Origin: Nonomuraea montanisoli
Lineage (GTDB): Bacteria; Actinomycetota; Actinomycetes; Streptosporangiales; Streptosporangiaceae
Direction: 5' to 3'
Assembly: GCF_013363975.1 (NCBI RefSeq)
Contig: NZ_JABWGN010000011.1
Coordinates: forward strand, 1-61,577
DNA length: 61,577 nucleotides
Position 1 is the stretch's first letter. Each line of letters begins with the position of its first letter. The notes below the pieces were generated by a model. It had not been told where the DNA came from and did no database searches. It saw only the letters and a list, made by a program, of their open reading frames with translations. Made by a program: the position numbers and the translations under genes. This document shows positions 1 to 7,621 of the stretch, piece by piece.

Positions 1-120
1 CTCCATTAAAGGTCTGATACCCAACTAAAAAGGAATCCGTCACCGGCTTTCGCCGATATGACGGGGTCATGCATTGTTCATGCACTGGCTTTTAACACAC
101 TGTTGAGTTCTCAAGAAACG
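1..120 (-). other. 16S rRNA 5' leader (rrn operon continues off the left edge)
   Basis: Read on the minus strand, this segment ends in TTTAATGGAG at the window edge. That is what precedes AGTTTGATC at the start of a bacterial 16S rRNA, so the gene itself lies just outside. Positions 91-120 read GAGAACTCAACAGTGTG on the minus strand, the element I know from actinobacterial pre-16S leaders (antitermination/processing region). A small GGC-GAAA-GCC hairpin lies at about 47-56. At most the first few bases of mature 16S are inside the window. The identification rests on the leader element and the edge sequence, not on rRNA sequence. Confidence 0.75.
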
Positions 121-180
121 GACGCGTTCTCCCCGGTCCTGCGAGAGGCGCTTTTCGTTTCGTTCGTTCGTTGTGTCTTT

Positions 181-209
181 ATTCTTTCAGCGACCGTATT
201 TTCTGTCAA
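181..209 (-). promoter_or_regulatory. rRNA operon promoter
   Basis: On the minus strand a perfect TTGACA (-35, positions 209-204) is followed after 17 bases by AAGAAT (-10, positions 186-181), about 60 bases upstream of the conserved leader element. This fits a sigma-A/HrdB promoter for the rRNA operon. Actinomycete rrn operons often have several promoters and I did not resolve others. Confidence 0.6.
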
Positions 210-581
210 ATTCGGCGCTTTCGGAATTCCGACCGCACCCCGTCTCCGGGGCAACCCCTCTAACTTACCAGCCGATCCAGACACATGCGAATCGTCCGGA
301 CTGAGCCAGAAGTTGGAGGGAGGTGCTGGGCTTCTCCGAGGCTCTCCCGAGCCCCTGGCTGCCCTGCGCGGACAACTCTAGCAGCCCTGCGCCCCTGCTT
401 CGCGCCACTCGGGTAATCACATGGTCCTTCCCTCCCCTCATGTCACTCAAACCTCGGGATGACGTGAGCTGTTCGTACGACGAGTCGGCTTGGTCGCGCG
501 GCAAGCCGACGTCAACCCATCCGCAATCGCGTGAAGGTACGAAGTACTTACGAGCACTCTGCACCTTCGGAGGTGTCCGCA

Positions 582-983
582 ATGACCCGCTCGGAGTTCG
601 ACGACATCCGCGCCTTCCTCGCCGACGAGGCGACCCACGCCGGCGACCTGCTGCGGGTCGCCCGGACTCTGATCGACGACCTGGAGCACGTCCGCACGCG
701 TGAGGCCATCCTGCGGACGTACTACCTGCGTCTCCTCACCGCCGCGCGCGCCACCGTGGCTGCTGACACGGTCGGCGCGCCGGACCCGTTGGTCTTCCTC
801 AAGCACGAGCTCGCCGAGCACGGCCAGCTCCCCGAGGAGGGCGAGGCGGTGCAGCGCATCCTGTCCGACGCTCGGGCGGCCGAGGCGTTGCTCGCCTGCC
901 TGGAGCAGAACGGCCAGCGGCAGCGTCCGCAGGGCATGCGCCTGCGCCGGTGCGTCGGCACCGGCCGCCGTCTCTCCCACTGA
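582..983 (+). CDS. hypothetical protein, 133 aa
   Basis: The start chosen is ATG at 582 (MTRSEFDDIR) because GGAGG at 569-573 lies 8 bases upstream; an in-frame start at 531 lacks such a site. The product is predicted to be soluble and largely helical, with many Leu/Ala/Arg heptad-like stretches (residues 5-50 and 75-115) and a basic C-terminal tail. It has no signal peptide or membrane segment. I do not recognise the family. It is transcribed divergently from the rRNA operon, separated by about 370 bases, and is followed by an 885-base gap without genes. Codon use is typical of the rest of the window, which supports it being real. Confidence 0.7.
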   Translation: MTRSEFDDIRAFLADEATHAGDLLRVARTLIDDLEHVRTREAILRTYYLRLLTAARATVAADTVGAPDPLVFLKHELAEHGQLPEEGEAVQRILSDARAAEALLACLEQNGQRQRPQGMRLRRCVGTGRRLSH

Positions 984-1868
984 GCCGCCTCTCCCACCGA
1001 CCGGTACCGAGTCCCACCACCCACCGGTACCGGGCTTGTCGCTGACCGGCCGCCGGTGGCGTCTGTCCGGCCGTCGACTCCCGCTGACCAGCCGGCGTCA
1101 CGCGCAGACGGCCAGCGTCACCGCGCAGACGGCCAGCGTCACCGCGCAGGCGGCCAGCGTCACGTCCCCCGCGAGCGCACCTCCATCCCGCCACCATCGC
1201 GTTCCGGCCAGCCACCGTTCCGGTCTGGCTGGCCACCGTCCCGGTCTGACCGGCCACCGTTCCGTCTGACCGGCCTGAGCGGTCACTGCTCTGGTGTGAC
1301 CAGCCGAGCCGCCCGCGCCTCTGTGTTCGCCGGCGGACGGCTGCCGTCAGGAGTCTGCGCCCGGCCCACCAGCGAACGCGCTATCAGTGGTCTGCGCCCG
1401 GCATATCACCGGCTTCCGTGAGATGCCGGTGGCCGGCCGGGCGTCGACACACGTGGTGAGCGGACGCCTGTCTACGTCTGGGCGTCAACGCCACTGGTTG
1501 TCACCTACCGGCCGGCGGCCGTGCTCGTTCCGAGCCTGCGCCGCTCGGGTGCGTCCGACACCGCCTGTCTTGGACGGCCCTCGCTGCCGGAAGCAAGGGG
1601 CGCCTCGGTCATGCGGGGCTACGGCAGGGGATCGGTGGCCGAACTCGTCCCCGTCAGGCGTCCGCACCCCGACCTCCGTGAGGCCGTTCTCCGTCAGGCC
1701 GTTCGGACGGGGCGTCGGCGGCCTCGGAGTGGGGTGCCAGGGCCGTCCCTCACGCACTCAGCCCCTGTGAGCAGGGGCGGGAGTCGTGTGATGCGCCGGC
1801 GGCGGGGGTGACTGGATGACAACTTCGCACATACCCACCCTTGGTGCTATGGCTGTCAGACTGCGCGT
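984..1868. other. intergenic region without a credible gene
   Basis: About 885 bases with only overlapping, low-complexity reading frames. It holds a 21-bp tandem repeat (1101-1163), then loosely repeated GGCCACCGTTCCGGTCTG-like segments at about 1205-1275, and further degenerate GTGAGGCCGTTC / GTCAGGCCGTTC repeats near 1677-1702. I see no RNA gene or convincing terminator. Confidence 0.6.
1101..1163 (+). repeat. three tandem 21-bp repeats
   Basis: Units start at 1101, 1122 and 1143 and share the core GCAGACGGCCAGCGTCAC; the third differs by one base (GCAGGCGG). They lie in the gene-free stretch after the first hypothetical gene and look like a minisatellite expansion. Confidence 0.9.
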
Positions 1869-2057
1869 ATGTGGCAGCGAGGGTTGAATTGGGCGGCAGT
1901 CGCCTTTGTGGGGATATTCGGCCTAATGTGGGTTGGCGTAGTGATTTACGCGGACGCCCAATCCGCCCTCTGGATGCGCGTCGGAGAGACGATCTTCGGC
2001 CTTCTCCTCGCCGGCTGGGCCGTCCGAAGGGCCGCCAAGATGATCATAAGAGCGTGA
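1869..2057 (+). CDS. small membrane protein, 62 aa
   Basis: A 62-residue protein with two predicted membrane helices: residues about 7-27 (AAVAFVGIFGLMWVGVVIYA) and about 38-52 (GETIFGLLLAGWAV), ending in a basic tail (RRAAKMIIRA). No ribosome binding site precedes the ATG. A CAGACT hexamer ends 6 bases before it, compatible with a leaderless transcript. The TGA stop overlaps an in-frame GTG of the next gene, so the two are probably co-translated. I do not recognise a family. The function is unknown. Confidence 0.6.
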   Translation: MWQRGLNWAAVAFVGIFGLMWVGVVIYADAQSALWMRVGETIFGLLLAGWAVRRAAKMIIRA

Positions 2058-2062
2058 GTGCC

Positions 2063-2305
2063 ATGAGCGAGCAACTCTACGAAATCAGCTATGACATGGG
2101 CGACGACGTACAGGAGTCGTGGGTCGCCATGTACCGCGACAGGTTCCCGGAGCGGCATCGCATCGCCGAGATCGACGATGAGGCGGCGCGCGGCATCTCG
2201 CACTGGGTCCACGAGGAGGACCCGCGGGAGTCCGACGTGCACACGGACCTGTTGGAGGAGCCCCGATCGTACTTCGAAGAGGACGATCGGGACTGGACGA
2301 CCTGA
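2063..2305 (+). CDS. hypothetical acidic protein, 80 aa
   Basis: An acidic small soluble protein (MSEQLYEISYDMGDDVQESW...) rich in Asp, Glu and Arg, with an acidic C-terminus (FEEDDRDWTT). The ATG at 2063 is taken as start. An in-frame GTG at 2054 overlaps the stop of the preceding membrane-protein gene in a GTGA arrangement and may be the true coupled start, adding three residues. No domain is recognised. Pairing with the 62-residue membrane protein suggests that the two act together, which is an inference from the coupling only. Confidence 0.6.
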   Translation: MSEQLYEISYDMGDDVQESWVAMYRDRFPERHRIAEIDDEAARGISHWVHEEDPRESDVHTDLLEEPRSYFEEDDRDWTT

Positions 2306-2326
2306 ACCTACGACCTCACCGGTCTT

Positions 2327-2794
2327 TCAGGGCTGGTACGGCGGCGCGACGCCCCATCCCCATCGCGGCACCGGTGCGCTCGTCGCCGGCTTGGCGTCGG
2401 GCTGGGAGTTGTGCAGCGCCAACCTGGTTCCCCATTCGATGTAGCCGGCGAACGCCGCCCTGAACTCGGGATCGTCCGGCAGACCCACCTCGTCGGCGGC
2501 GTCCATGAGCAGGTTCACCCAGCGGCGCCGCTGCGGTTCGGTGATCGCCTTGCCCAGGTGCATGGACAGCATGTGGGAATAGCCGCCGCGCTCCTTCGTG
2601 TAGCGGTCGGGACCGCCGAACACCTCCGCCAGCCACATGGCGACATAGCGGGGATGGTCAGGATCCATGTGCCGGAACAGCGGGCCGACCAGATCGTCCT
2701 TCCGGACATGCGTGTAGAAGGCCTCCGTGAGGCGCTCCAGCGCCTCCGCTCCGCCTGCCCACTCGTAGAGAGTCGGCACTGTCTCATTTGTCAC
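2327..2794 (-). CDS. group II truncated haemoglobin
   Basis: A 155-residue 2/2 globin. It begins with the family's short N-terminus (PTLYEWAGG) and has the B/E-helix pattern (FYTHVRKDDLVGPLF) and the proximal histidine at about residue 79 (HMLSMHLGKAI). A conserved C-terminal helix (YIEWGTRLALHNSQ) precedes a Pro-rich tail. These proteins bind haem and O2/NO and are linked to respiration under low oxygen or to NO detoxification. The start is GTG at 2794; no ribosome binding site is visible. The gene is convergent with the small gene pair to its left, with only 21 bases between stops. The family assignment is firm; the physiological ligand is unknown. Confidence 0.93.
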   Translation of the reverse strand: MTNETVPTLYEWAGGAEALERLTEAFYTHVRKDDLVGPLFRHMDPDHPRYVAMWLAEVFGGPDRYTKERGGYSHMLSMHLGKAITEPQRRRWVNLLMDAADEVGLPDDPEFRAAFAGYIEWGTRLALHNSQPDAKPATSAPVPRWGWGVAPPYQP

Positions 2795-3204
2795 GTAATG
2801 ATGTAATCAGGTGGAGCTGAAGCGGCTCAAGCCTATTTGGCCAGTCGCCGGGCCATGTGGAGTCACAGGATGCGCCTCTGACGGGCAAGCACGCCCCAGG
2901 ACGCGCAGGTACGGGACGCGCTCTGAACGCCGCCCGTGGATGCGGGCGTCGCACAGGAGTCGTGGCCATGAGGATGTCGTCGTGCACAGGCGCCGATGTC
3001 CCCGATGTCTTCGCGTCTCTTCACCGGCTGGGCTCCGCCTTCACATCGGCATAGGCGGTACGTCACGCTCCACCCGCCGGGCACATATCCGCTCCGCACA
3101 CTGCGCACACTCAGTCCACGCACCGGCTGCCGGCGAGGGGTCCTGGTCTCATCCCGTCACCGCGAGAACGCCCCGGCGCTACGCGAAGCCTGGACAATCT
3201 TCGA
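2795..3204. other. intergenic region, promoters only
   Basis: About 410 bases between the divergent globin and methyltransferase genes. The reading frames present are short and show no family signature. It should contain both promoters. At the right end GACAAT (3193-3198) sits 6 bases before the methyltransferase ATG. Nothing else is recognised. Confidence 0.5.
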
Positions 3205-3780
3205 ATGGCCTTCAACCACAATGATCACTATCACCCCTTGCTGACCAGGCAGATCCCTCGTGGAGCCCGCCGGGCGCTCGACGTGGGGTGCGGAACGGGA
3301 CGATTCGCGCGCACGCTCGCCGCGCGAGGGCTGGACGTGGACGCGGTCGATCCCGACAAGGCCGTCATCGACGCCGCCACGGGGCAAGGCATCCGTTACA
3401 TCCACGGCGACATCACCACCATGGAGCTGGAACCCGGCCGCTACGACTACATCTCCTGCCTGGCGAGCCTGCACCATGTGCCGTTCGACACCGTACGCGC
3501 GTTGAGGGCGGCGCTGGCGCCCGGCGGGGTGCTGGCCGTGCTGGGGTGCTACCGGGCGAGCGCTCCTTCGGATTACCTGTTCGACCTGCTGGCCATCCCC
3601 GCCAACGCCGCGATGCGGCTCGCGTTGATCGGACGTCCCGCTCCGGAGGTCGACGCGCCGGTGACGGCGCCGAGCATGACGTCGGAGGAGGTCAGGAGGG
3701 AGGCCGCGACGCTCCTGCCCGGGGTGCGGATCAGGCGGCTGTTGTTCTGGCGCTATCTGCTGACTTTTCAGGCCCAGTGA
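3205..3780 (+). CDS. class I SAM-dependent methyltransferase
   Basis: A 191-residue protein with the class I Rossmann methyltransferase core. Motif I is LDVGCGTGRFA at about residues 25-35, an acidic loop (VDAVDPDKAVID) follows, then motif II-like DYISCLASLHHVP and motif III-like LAPGGVLAVLG. The substrate cannot be told; the fold resembles small-molecule methyltransferases of the UbiE/type 11-12 kind. The C-terminus (RIRRLLFWRYLLTFQAQ) matches the usual end of this subgroup. The ATG is preceded by GACAAT 6 bases upstream and no Shine-Dalgarno sequence, so a leaderless mRNA is likely. The gene stands alone, divergent from the globin. Confidence 0.9.
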   Translation: MAFNHNDHYHPLLTRQIPRGARRALDVGCGTGRFARTLAARGLDVDAVDPDKAVIDAATGQGIRYIHGDITTMELEPGRYDYISCLASLHHVPFDTVRALRAALAPGGVLAVLGCYRASAPSDYLFDLLAIPANAAMRLALIGRPAPEVDAPVTAPSMTSEEVRREAATLLPGVRIRRLLFWRYLLTFQAQ

Positions 3781-3807
3781 CCCATCCGGCGGGGCTTCCT
3801 TCCCCCT

Positions 3808-3873
3808 GAGCTCTGTGATTCCCATGCCGTACGAGCTGCCGAGCTCTGTGGTTCGCATGCCGTACGAGCGGCG
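3808..3873 (+). repeat. 33-bp imperfect direct repeat
   Basis: Two adjacent 33-base copies, 3808-3840 and 3841-3873, both starting GAGCTCTGTG and containing CATGCCGTACGAG, in the gap between the methyltransferase and the ABC1-kinase gene. They differ at about five positions. Confidence 0.85.
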
Positions 3874-3951
3874 TTGGTCTTCCGGGCACCGTGATGCGCG
3901 TCCCGCACAGCCCCTGCCAGGGACATCCGTCCTGGCCGCGCCGCGCATGAG

Positions 3952-5286
3952 TCAGCTGAGGGCCAGGGCCTCGTCGTTCGGGTCGTCCGCGAAGCCGGGG
4001 ACCCAGCGGATGACCTCGTCGCGAAACCGCGCCGTCGTGTTGAGCTGGCACAGGACTCCGACCCCGGCCGCGTGGACCCGGTGGATGAGGACGTACGACA
4101 CCGGAAGGTTGAGCTGACGCACCACGTTCGTCGGGCGCAGGTCGGTGGCGGTGGCGGCCTGCGCCTGGAGCCATTCCCGGCTGAACGTGAACTCCTCCAC
4201 CGCCGTGGGCTCCACGTACGGGGCGAGGAACGCGCGCAGCGCGTCCGGGTTCACCTCGATCTCCGGGCGGATGAAGCCCTCTTCCCTCAGGCCGTTGACC
4301 ACGGTCCGCATGTCGCCCTGGTTGAAGATCCGGGTCAACTTGCCGAACGCCTGCGGGTAGCCGTCGGGGAGCCGGTTGACGGCGCCGAAGTCGAGGATGC
4401 CCAGCTTGCCGTTCGACAGCATGCGGAAGTTGCCCGGGTGCGGGTCGGCGTGCAGCATGCCGACGCGCGCCGGCGAGGAGAAGAGAAAGCGGACGAACAG
4501 CAGCCCCATCCGGTCGCGCTCTTCCTTGGTGCCCTCGGCGATGATCCGGGACAGCGGCGTGCCGTCCATCCACTCGCTGACGAGCACCATCTCGTTGGCG
4601 GCGATCACGTCGGGAACGTGGAAGTCGGGGTCGTCCATGAACTCGAGGGCGAAGGCGTGCTGCGCCTCAGCCTCGCGGAGGTAGTCCAGCTCCTCGGCGA
4701 TGCGCTCGCGCAGCTCCGCCAGCACCGCCTTGATGTCGAGACCCGGCAGCATGACCCCGAACAGTTTGCCGAGCCGGGCGAGCTGGGCGAAGTCGCCGAG
4801 CAGCGCCTTGCCCGCCCCCGGATACTGGATCTTGACGGCGGCCTCCCGGCCGTCGTGCCAGACGGCCCGGTGGACCTGACCGATCGACGCGGCGGCCGTG
4901 GGCTTGTCGTCGAACGAGATGAAGTGGTCGCGCCAGTCGTCGCCGAGCTGCTCGGCCAGCACCTTGTGAACGGTGGCCGTGGGCAGCGGGGGCGCCGCCT
5001 CCTGCAACCGGGTCAGGGTGGCACGGTAGGGGCCCACGATCTCCTGGGGCAGGGCGGCCTCGAAGATGGACAGGGCCTGTCCCACCTTCATCGCTCCGCC
5101 CTTGAGCTCGCCGAGCACCTTGAAGATCTGCTCGGCCGTCCGCTGCTGGATCTCCAGGGCCACCGTCTCGGCCGGTTTGCCGCCGATCCGCTTGCCGAGT
5201 CCAAGGGCGGCGCGGCCGGCGAACCCCAGAGGAAGGGTGGCCAGCTTGGCGGAGCGCGTGACGGCGCGGCGCGGAAGATCGCTCAC
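3952..5286 (-). CDS. ABC1/UbiB-family atypical kinase
   Basis: A 444-residue UbiB/AarF-type protein kinase-like protein. Visible motifs are the family-specific KxGQ (KVGQ, residues 67-70), the Ala-rich loop replacing the Gly-rich loop (AAASIGQVHRA, 131-141), the catalytic-site Lys in VKIQ (152), DPHPGN and LDFG. Family members bind ADP/ATP and support isoprenoid lipid or quinone metabolism. In M. tuberculosis the relative Rv3197, next to whiB7, has been linked to macrolide tolerance (from memory). The GTG at 5286 is chosen because homologues begin with this (V/M)SDLPRRAVTR segment and because it leaves a 62-base gap after the ThiF gene. An upstream in-frame ATG at 5412 would overlap that gene. 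Confidence 0.92.
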   Translation of the reverse strand: MSDLPRRAVTRSAKLATLPLGFAGRAALGLGKRIGGKPAETVALEIQQRTAEQIFKVLGELKGGAMKVGQALSIFEAALPQEIVGPYRATLTRLQEAAPPLPTATVHKVLAEQLGDDWRDHFISFDDKPTAAASIGQVHRAVWHDGREAAVKIQYPGAGKALLGDFAQLARLGKLFGVMLPGLDIKAVLAELRERIAEELDYLREAEAQHAFALEFMDDPDFHVPDVIAANEMVLVSEWMDGTPLSRIIAEGTKEERDRMGLLFVRFLFSSPARVGMLHADPHPGNFRMLSNGKLGILDFGAVNRLPDGYPQAFGKLTRIFNQGDMRTVVNGLREEGFIRPEIEVNPDALRAFLAPYVEPTAVEEFTFSREWLQAQAATATDLRPTNVVRQLNLPVSYVLIHRVHAAGVGVLCQLNTTARFRDEVIRWVPGFADDPNDEALALS

Positions 5287-5348
5287 ACTGATACGCGGTC
5301 TCTCGGCGAGAAACCGCTCCCCCTTTCGACGGTCGGCGCCGGAACACC

Positions 5349-7178
5349 TCAGTCGCTCTTGGGCGACACGACCATTCTTAGCGAATAAGGATTGTTTCGC
5401 ATACAACGACATTCAGGATGACGCGTCCAGGGCGTGCTGCCCCAGCGTCCATCGGGGGTAACGTCCGCTGTGCAGTTCGTCACAGCGGACGGACGGCCGT
5501 CCAGATGGGCCAGCGCGTGGCTCGTCGCGGCGGCGGCCACGATCGCGGCCAGGGTGGTGTCGCAGGCGATCTCGCCTGGTGGGTAGCCGCCCAGCCGGGC
5601 GGTCACCATCGCCCAGCCGGGGTCGCGGTCACGCCGGGTCAGGTCGAGGCAGTGCAGGCACGTCGTACGGCCCGGCAGGACGAGCGGCCCCACGGACCCG
5701 TGCCCCTCGAACGCGGAGGCCGGCAGGTGCGGGATGCCCAGCTCGGCCAGCTCGTTGACCAGGACGAAGTCGAGCGGCTCGACGGGGGCCAGGATCACCA
5801 GGTCAGGGCGGTGCGTTCCGTCGCCCAGGTAGGGGCCGCCGGCTTGCACCAGGGTGGACGGTGTGCCCGGAGGGGGCGGCGGGGTGATGGTCGAGTGGTG
5901 ACGGGCCCGGTCTGGTGCGGGCCGGAGGCTCCTTCCTGGCGTGGCTGGGCGCGGGTGGATGTCGCTTGCGCTTGGTGCCGTTGGGGGGTGGGTCTGGGTC
6001 TGTTGTCCCGTTGGTGGACGGTCGTCGGTCTGATCGGGGGCTGGAGGGCGACGGTCCTCGGTCTGGTGAGCCGCTGGGTGGCGGTCGTGGGTCTGGTGGG
6101 CCCTGGGTGAGTGGTCTTGGTTGCGGGCGGATGGCGGGGTGTCATGCATCCGGGCTGATGGTGGGTCGTCGTGGGCCCGGGCTGGTCGCGGGTCCTCATG
6201 GGCCGGGGCTGGTCGCGGGTCGTCATGGATCTGGGCCGATGGCGGGTCGTCATAGGCCCGAGCTGGTCGCGGGTCCTCATGGATCCGGGCCGATGCCATG
6301 TCGTCATAGGCCCGGGCTGATGGTGGGTGGTGGTTCGGGGGCTCGTTGGGACGGGCCGGCGTTGGTGGGTGGGCGCCGGGCCGGAGGGAGTGGGAGCCCG
6401 TTCGCTGCGGACGGGCGAGAGGGCTGACGGTGGCTGAGGGGGTGTGCTTCCCGCGAGAGTGGGGGCCTGGCCGGTGAGGGACCGGCAGGGTGGGAGTGAC
6501 GTGACCGGCCGCCGGGGGCTTGTCGGCCGCTGACGCCCCGTTCGCGCCCTGGCTCACAGTGCCGTCCGTTTGCCGGCCAGCAAGGGCGCCGCCGGAGGTG
6601 AGGCGGCGTGCGACCGCCACAGCTCCGTCCTGGCGGCTGAGGCCCAGCTCGCTCCAGGTCAGGCCGCCGGGCGTGAGGTCGCGGGGGCGGACGGGGCCCG
6701 GGTCGAACACCCGGATGTCGCCCACTCCGCACGAGGCCAGCAGGGCGACGATCTGCGCCCCGATCCGGCCTGCTCCGTAGACGCGGACCCGTGCGCGTCT
6801 CCTCGCCTCGAACGCGGCGAAGCCGCCGTCGGAGCCCGGGGACGCCAGGTCGAGGGCGTCGACGTCGGGCTCCAGCCGGTCGCGCTCCGCCAGGGACAGC
6901 CCGCGCAGCGGCACGTGACCGGCTGAGGCGTCGTGGAGCACCCTGCGGGCGACGAGCTGATCGAGCAGGGCACGGGCCATCGGCTCGTCCAGGCCGGCCG
7001 CGGACGCGGCGCGCAGCACCTGACGCATGTCGCGCGTGCCGTCGAGCAGGGCCAGCCATCGCCGGACCGGGACGGTGAGACCGGTCAGGATGACCGCTCT
7101 GGCGGGGTGTACGCCGATCTGGAGGGTGTGCTCGTCGCGGAGGATGCGGCGGAGGGCGGGCTTCACACGTGGCCTCAT
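5349..7178 (-). CDS. ThiF/E1-like (TOMM leader-binding type) protein with large repetitive insertion
   Basis: A 609-residue protein. Residues 1-125 are an N-terminal winged-helix-like part. A Rossmann nucleotide-binding start (VYGAGRIGAQ, 132-142) and the segment DPGPVRPRDLTPGGL follow. From about residue 457 comes the rest of the E1-like domain, with ASAFEGHGSVGPLVLPGR and a zinc site CLHC (507-510) plus CRC (590-592). This resembles proteins annotated as TOMM precursor leader peptide-binding/ThiF family in actinomycetes, usually about 350-400 residues. Residues about 196-455 are an insertion rich in Pro, His, Asp, Arg, Thr and Ala with imperfect tandem repeats. The start is ATG 7178. No RiPP precursor or dehydrogenase is seen nearby, so the role is open; it precedes the ABC1 gene. 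Confidence 0.85.
   Translation of the reverse strand: MRPRVKPALRRILRDEHTLQIGVHPARAVILTGLTVPVRRWLALLDGTRDMRQVLRAASAAGLDEPMARALLDQLVARRVLHDASAGHVPLRGLSLAERDRLEPDVDALDLASPGSDGGFAAFEARRRARVRVYGAGRIGAQIVALLASCGVGDIRVFDPGPVRPRDLTPGGLTWSELGLSRQDGAVAVARRLTSGGALAGRQTDGTVSQGANGASAADKPPAAGHVTPTLPVPHRPGPHSRGKHTPSATVSPLARPQRTGSHSLRPGAHPPTPARPNEPPNHHPPSARAYDDMASARIHEDPRPARAYDDPPSAQIHDDPRPAPAHEDPRPARAHDDPPSARMHDTPPSARNQDHSPRAHQTHDRHPAAHQTEDRRPPAPDQTDDRPPTGQQTQTHPPTAPSASDIHPRPATPGRSLRPAPDRARHHSTITPPPPPGTPSTLVQAGGPYLGDGTHRPDLVILAPVEPLDFVLVNELAELGIPHLPASAFEGHGSVGPLVLPGRTTCLHCLDLTRRDRDPGWAMVTARLGGYPPGEIACDTTLAAIVAAAATSHALAHLDGRPSAVTNCTADVTPDGRWGSTPWTRHPECRCMRNNPYSLRMVVSPKSD
5816..6593 (-). repeat. intragenic low-complexity insertion with about 27-bp repeats
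   Basis: About 780 bases inside the ThiF-like gene encode a Pro/His/Asp/Arg-rich stretch. The clearest repetition is at about 6140-6330, where units of about 27 bases encode variants of ARAYDDPPS / ARIHEDPRP in frame. Flanks on both sides encode ordinary conserved E1-like sequence, so the boundary is sharp at protein level. Confidence 0.85.
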
Positions 7179-7621
7179 GGGCGGAAGGTTTCCACGGCGT
7201 GGTGACCTCGTGGGGCGAGTTTTCGCAGGCTGTGGATAAGTCGGCGGGGTTGGGGGTGGGTGTGGAAAACCTGGGGGGTCGTCGCTCCATCATCGTGACG
7301 AATCGCTGCGGGAAGGTGCGTTCGTCTGTGGCCTCGGGCTGTCGCGGCTTGGGCAGTCACGCGGCTTGGGCAGTCGCGGGTGGGGTGCGGGGAGGCATGG
7401 GGTGAAGGTCTGGACGGCCGAAGGACGCCGAAGGACGCCGAAGGACGCCGAGGAACGTCGGGGATGCCGGGGGACGCCAGGGGATGCCGGGGGACGCCAG
7501 GGGATGCCGGGGGACGCCAGGGGATGCCGGGGGACGCCGAAGGCTTGCGTGACCGTGAAGGGCAGCCGTCGGAGCGGGCTCGCACCGCCCCACGAACCCG
7601 CCCCCGTCGTACGCTCCCCGC
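7179..7621. other. intergenic region with DnaA-box-like sites and minisatellite
   Basis: About 440 bases between divergent genes. TGTGGATAA (7231-7239) is a consensus-type DnaA box and TGTGGAAAA (7261-7269) a near match in the same orientation. A minisatellite occupies 7421-7540. Just before the right-hand gene, TACGCT (7610-7615) serves as a probable -10 for a leaderless transcript. No gene or RNA is recognised. Confidence 0.55.
7421..7540 (+). repeat. compound minisatellite, 10-bp then 20-bp units
   Basis: Three copies of AAGGACGCCG (7421, 7431, 7441) are followed by four near-perfect copies of a 20-base unit starting GGGATGCCGG at 7461, 7481, 7501 and 7521. The 20-mer looks like a dimer derived from the 10-mer. 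The repeat lies upstream of the enoyl-CoA hydratase gene. Confidence 0.95.

Noticed and set aside
5349..7178. RiPP (thiazole/oxazole peptide) biosynthetic cluster around the ThiF-like gene
   Set aside because: No YcaO, dehydrogenase, precursor peptide or dedicated transporter nearby; the neighbours are conserved housekeeping-type genes.
7201..7300. Replication origin
   Set aside because: Only two DnaA-like boxes, no dnaA/dnaN/parAB genes and no AT-rich unwinding region.
6130..7540. CRISPR-like arrays
   Set aside because: Repeats are contiguous tandem units without unique spacers, and no cas gene is present.
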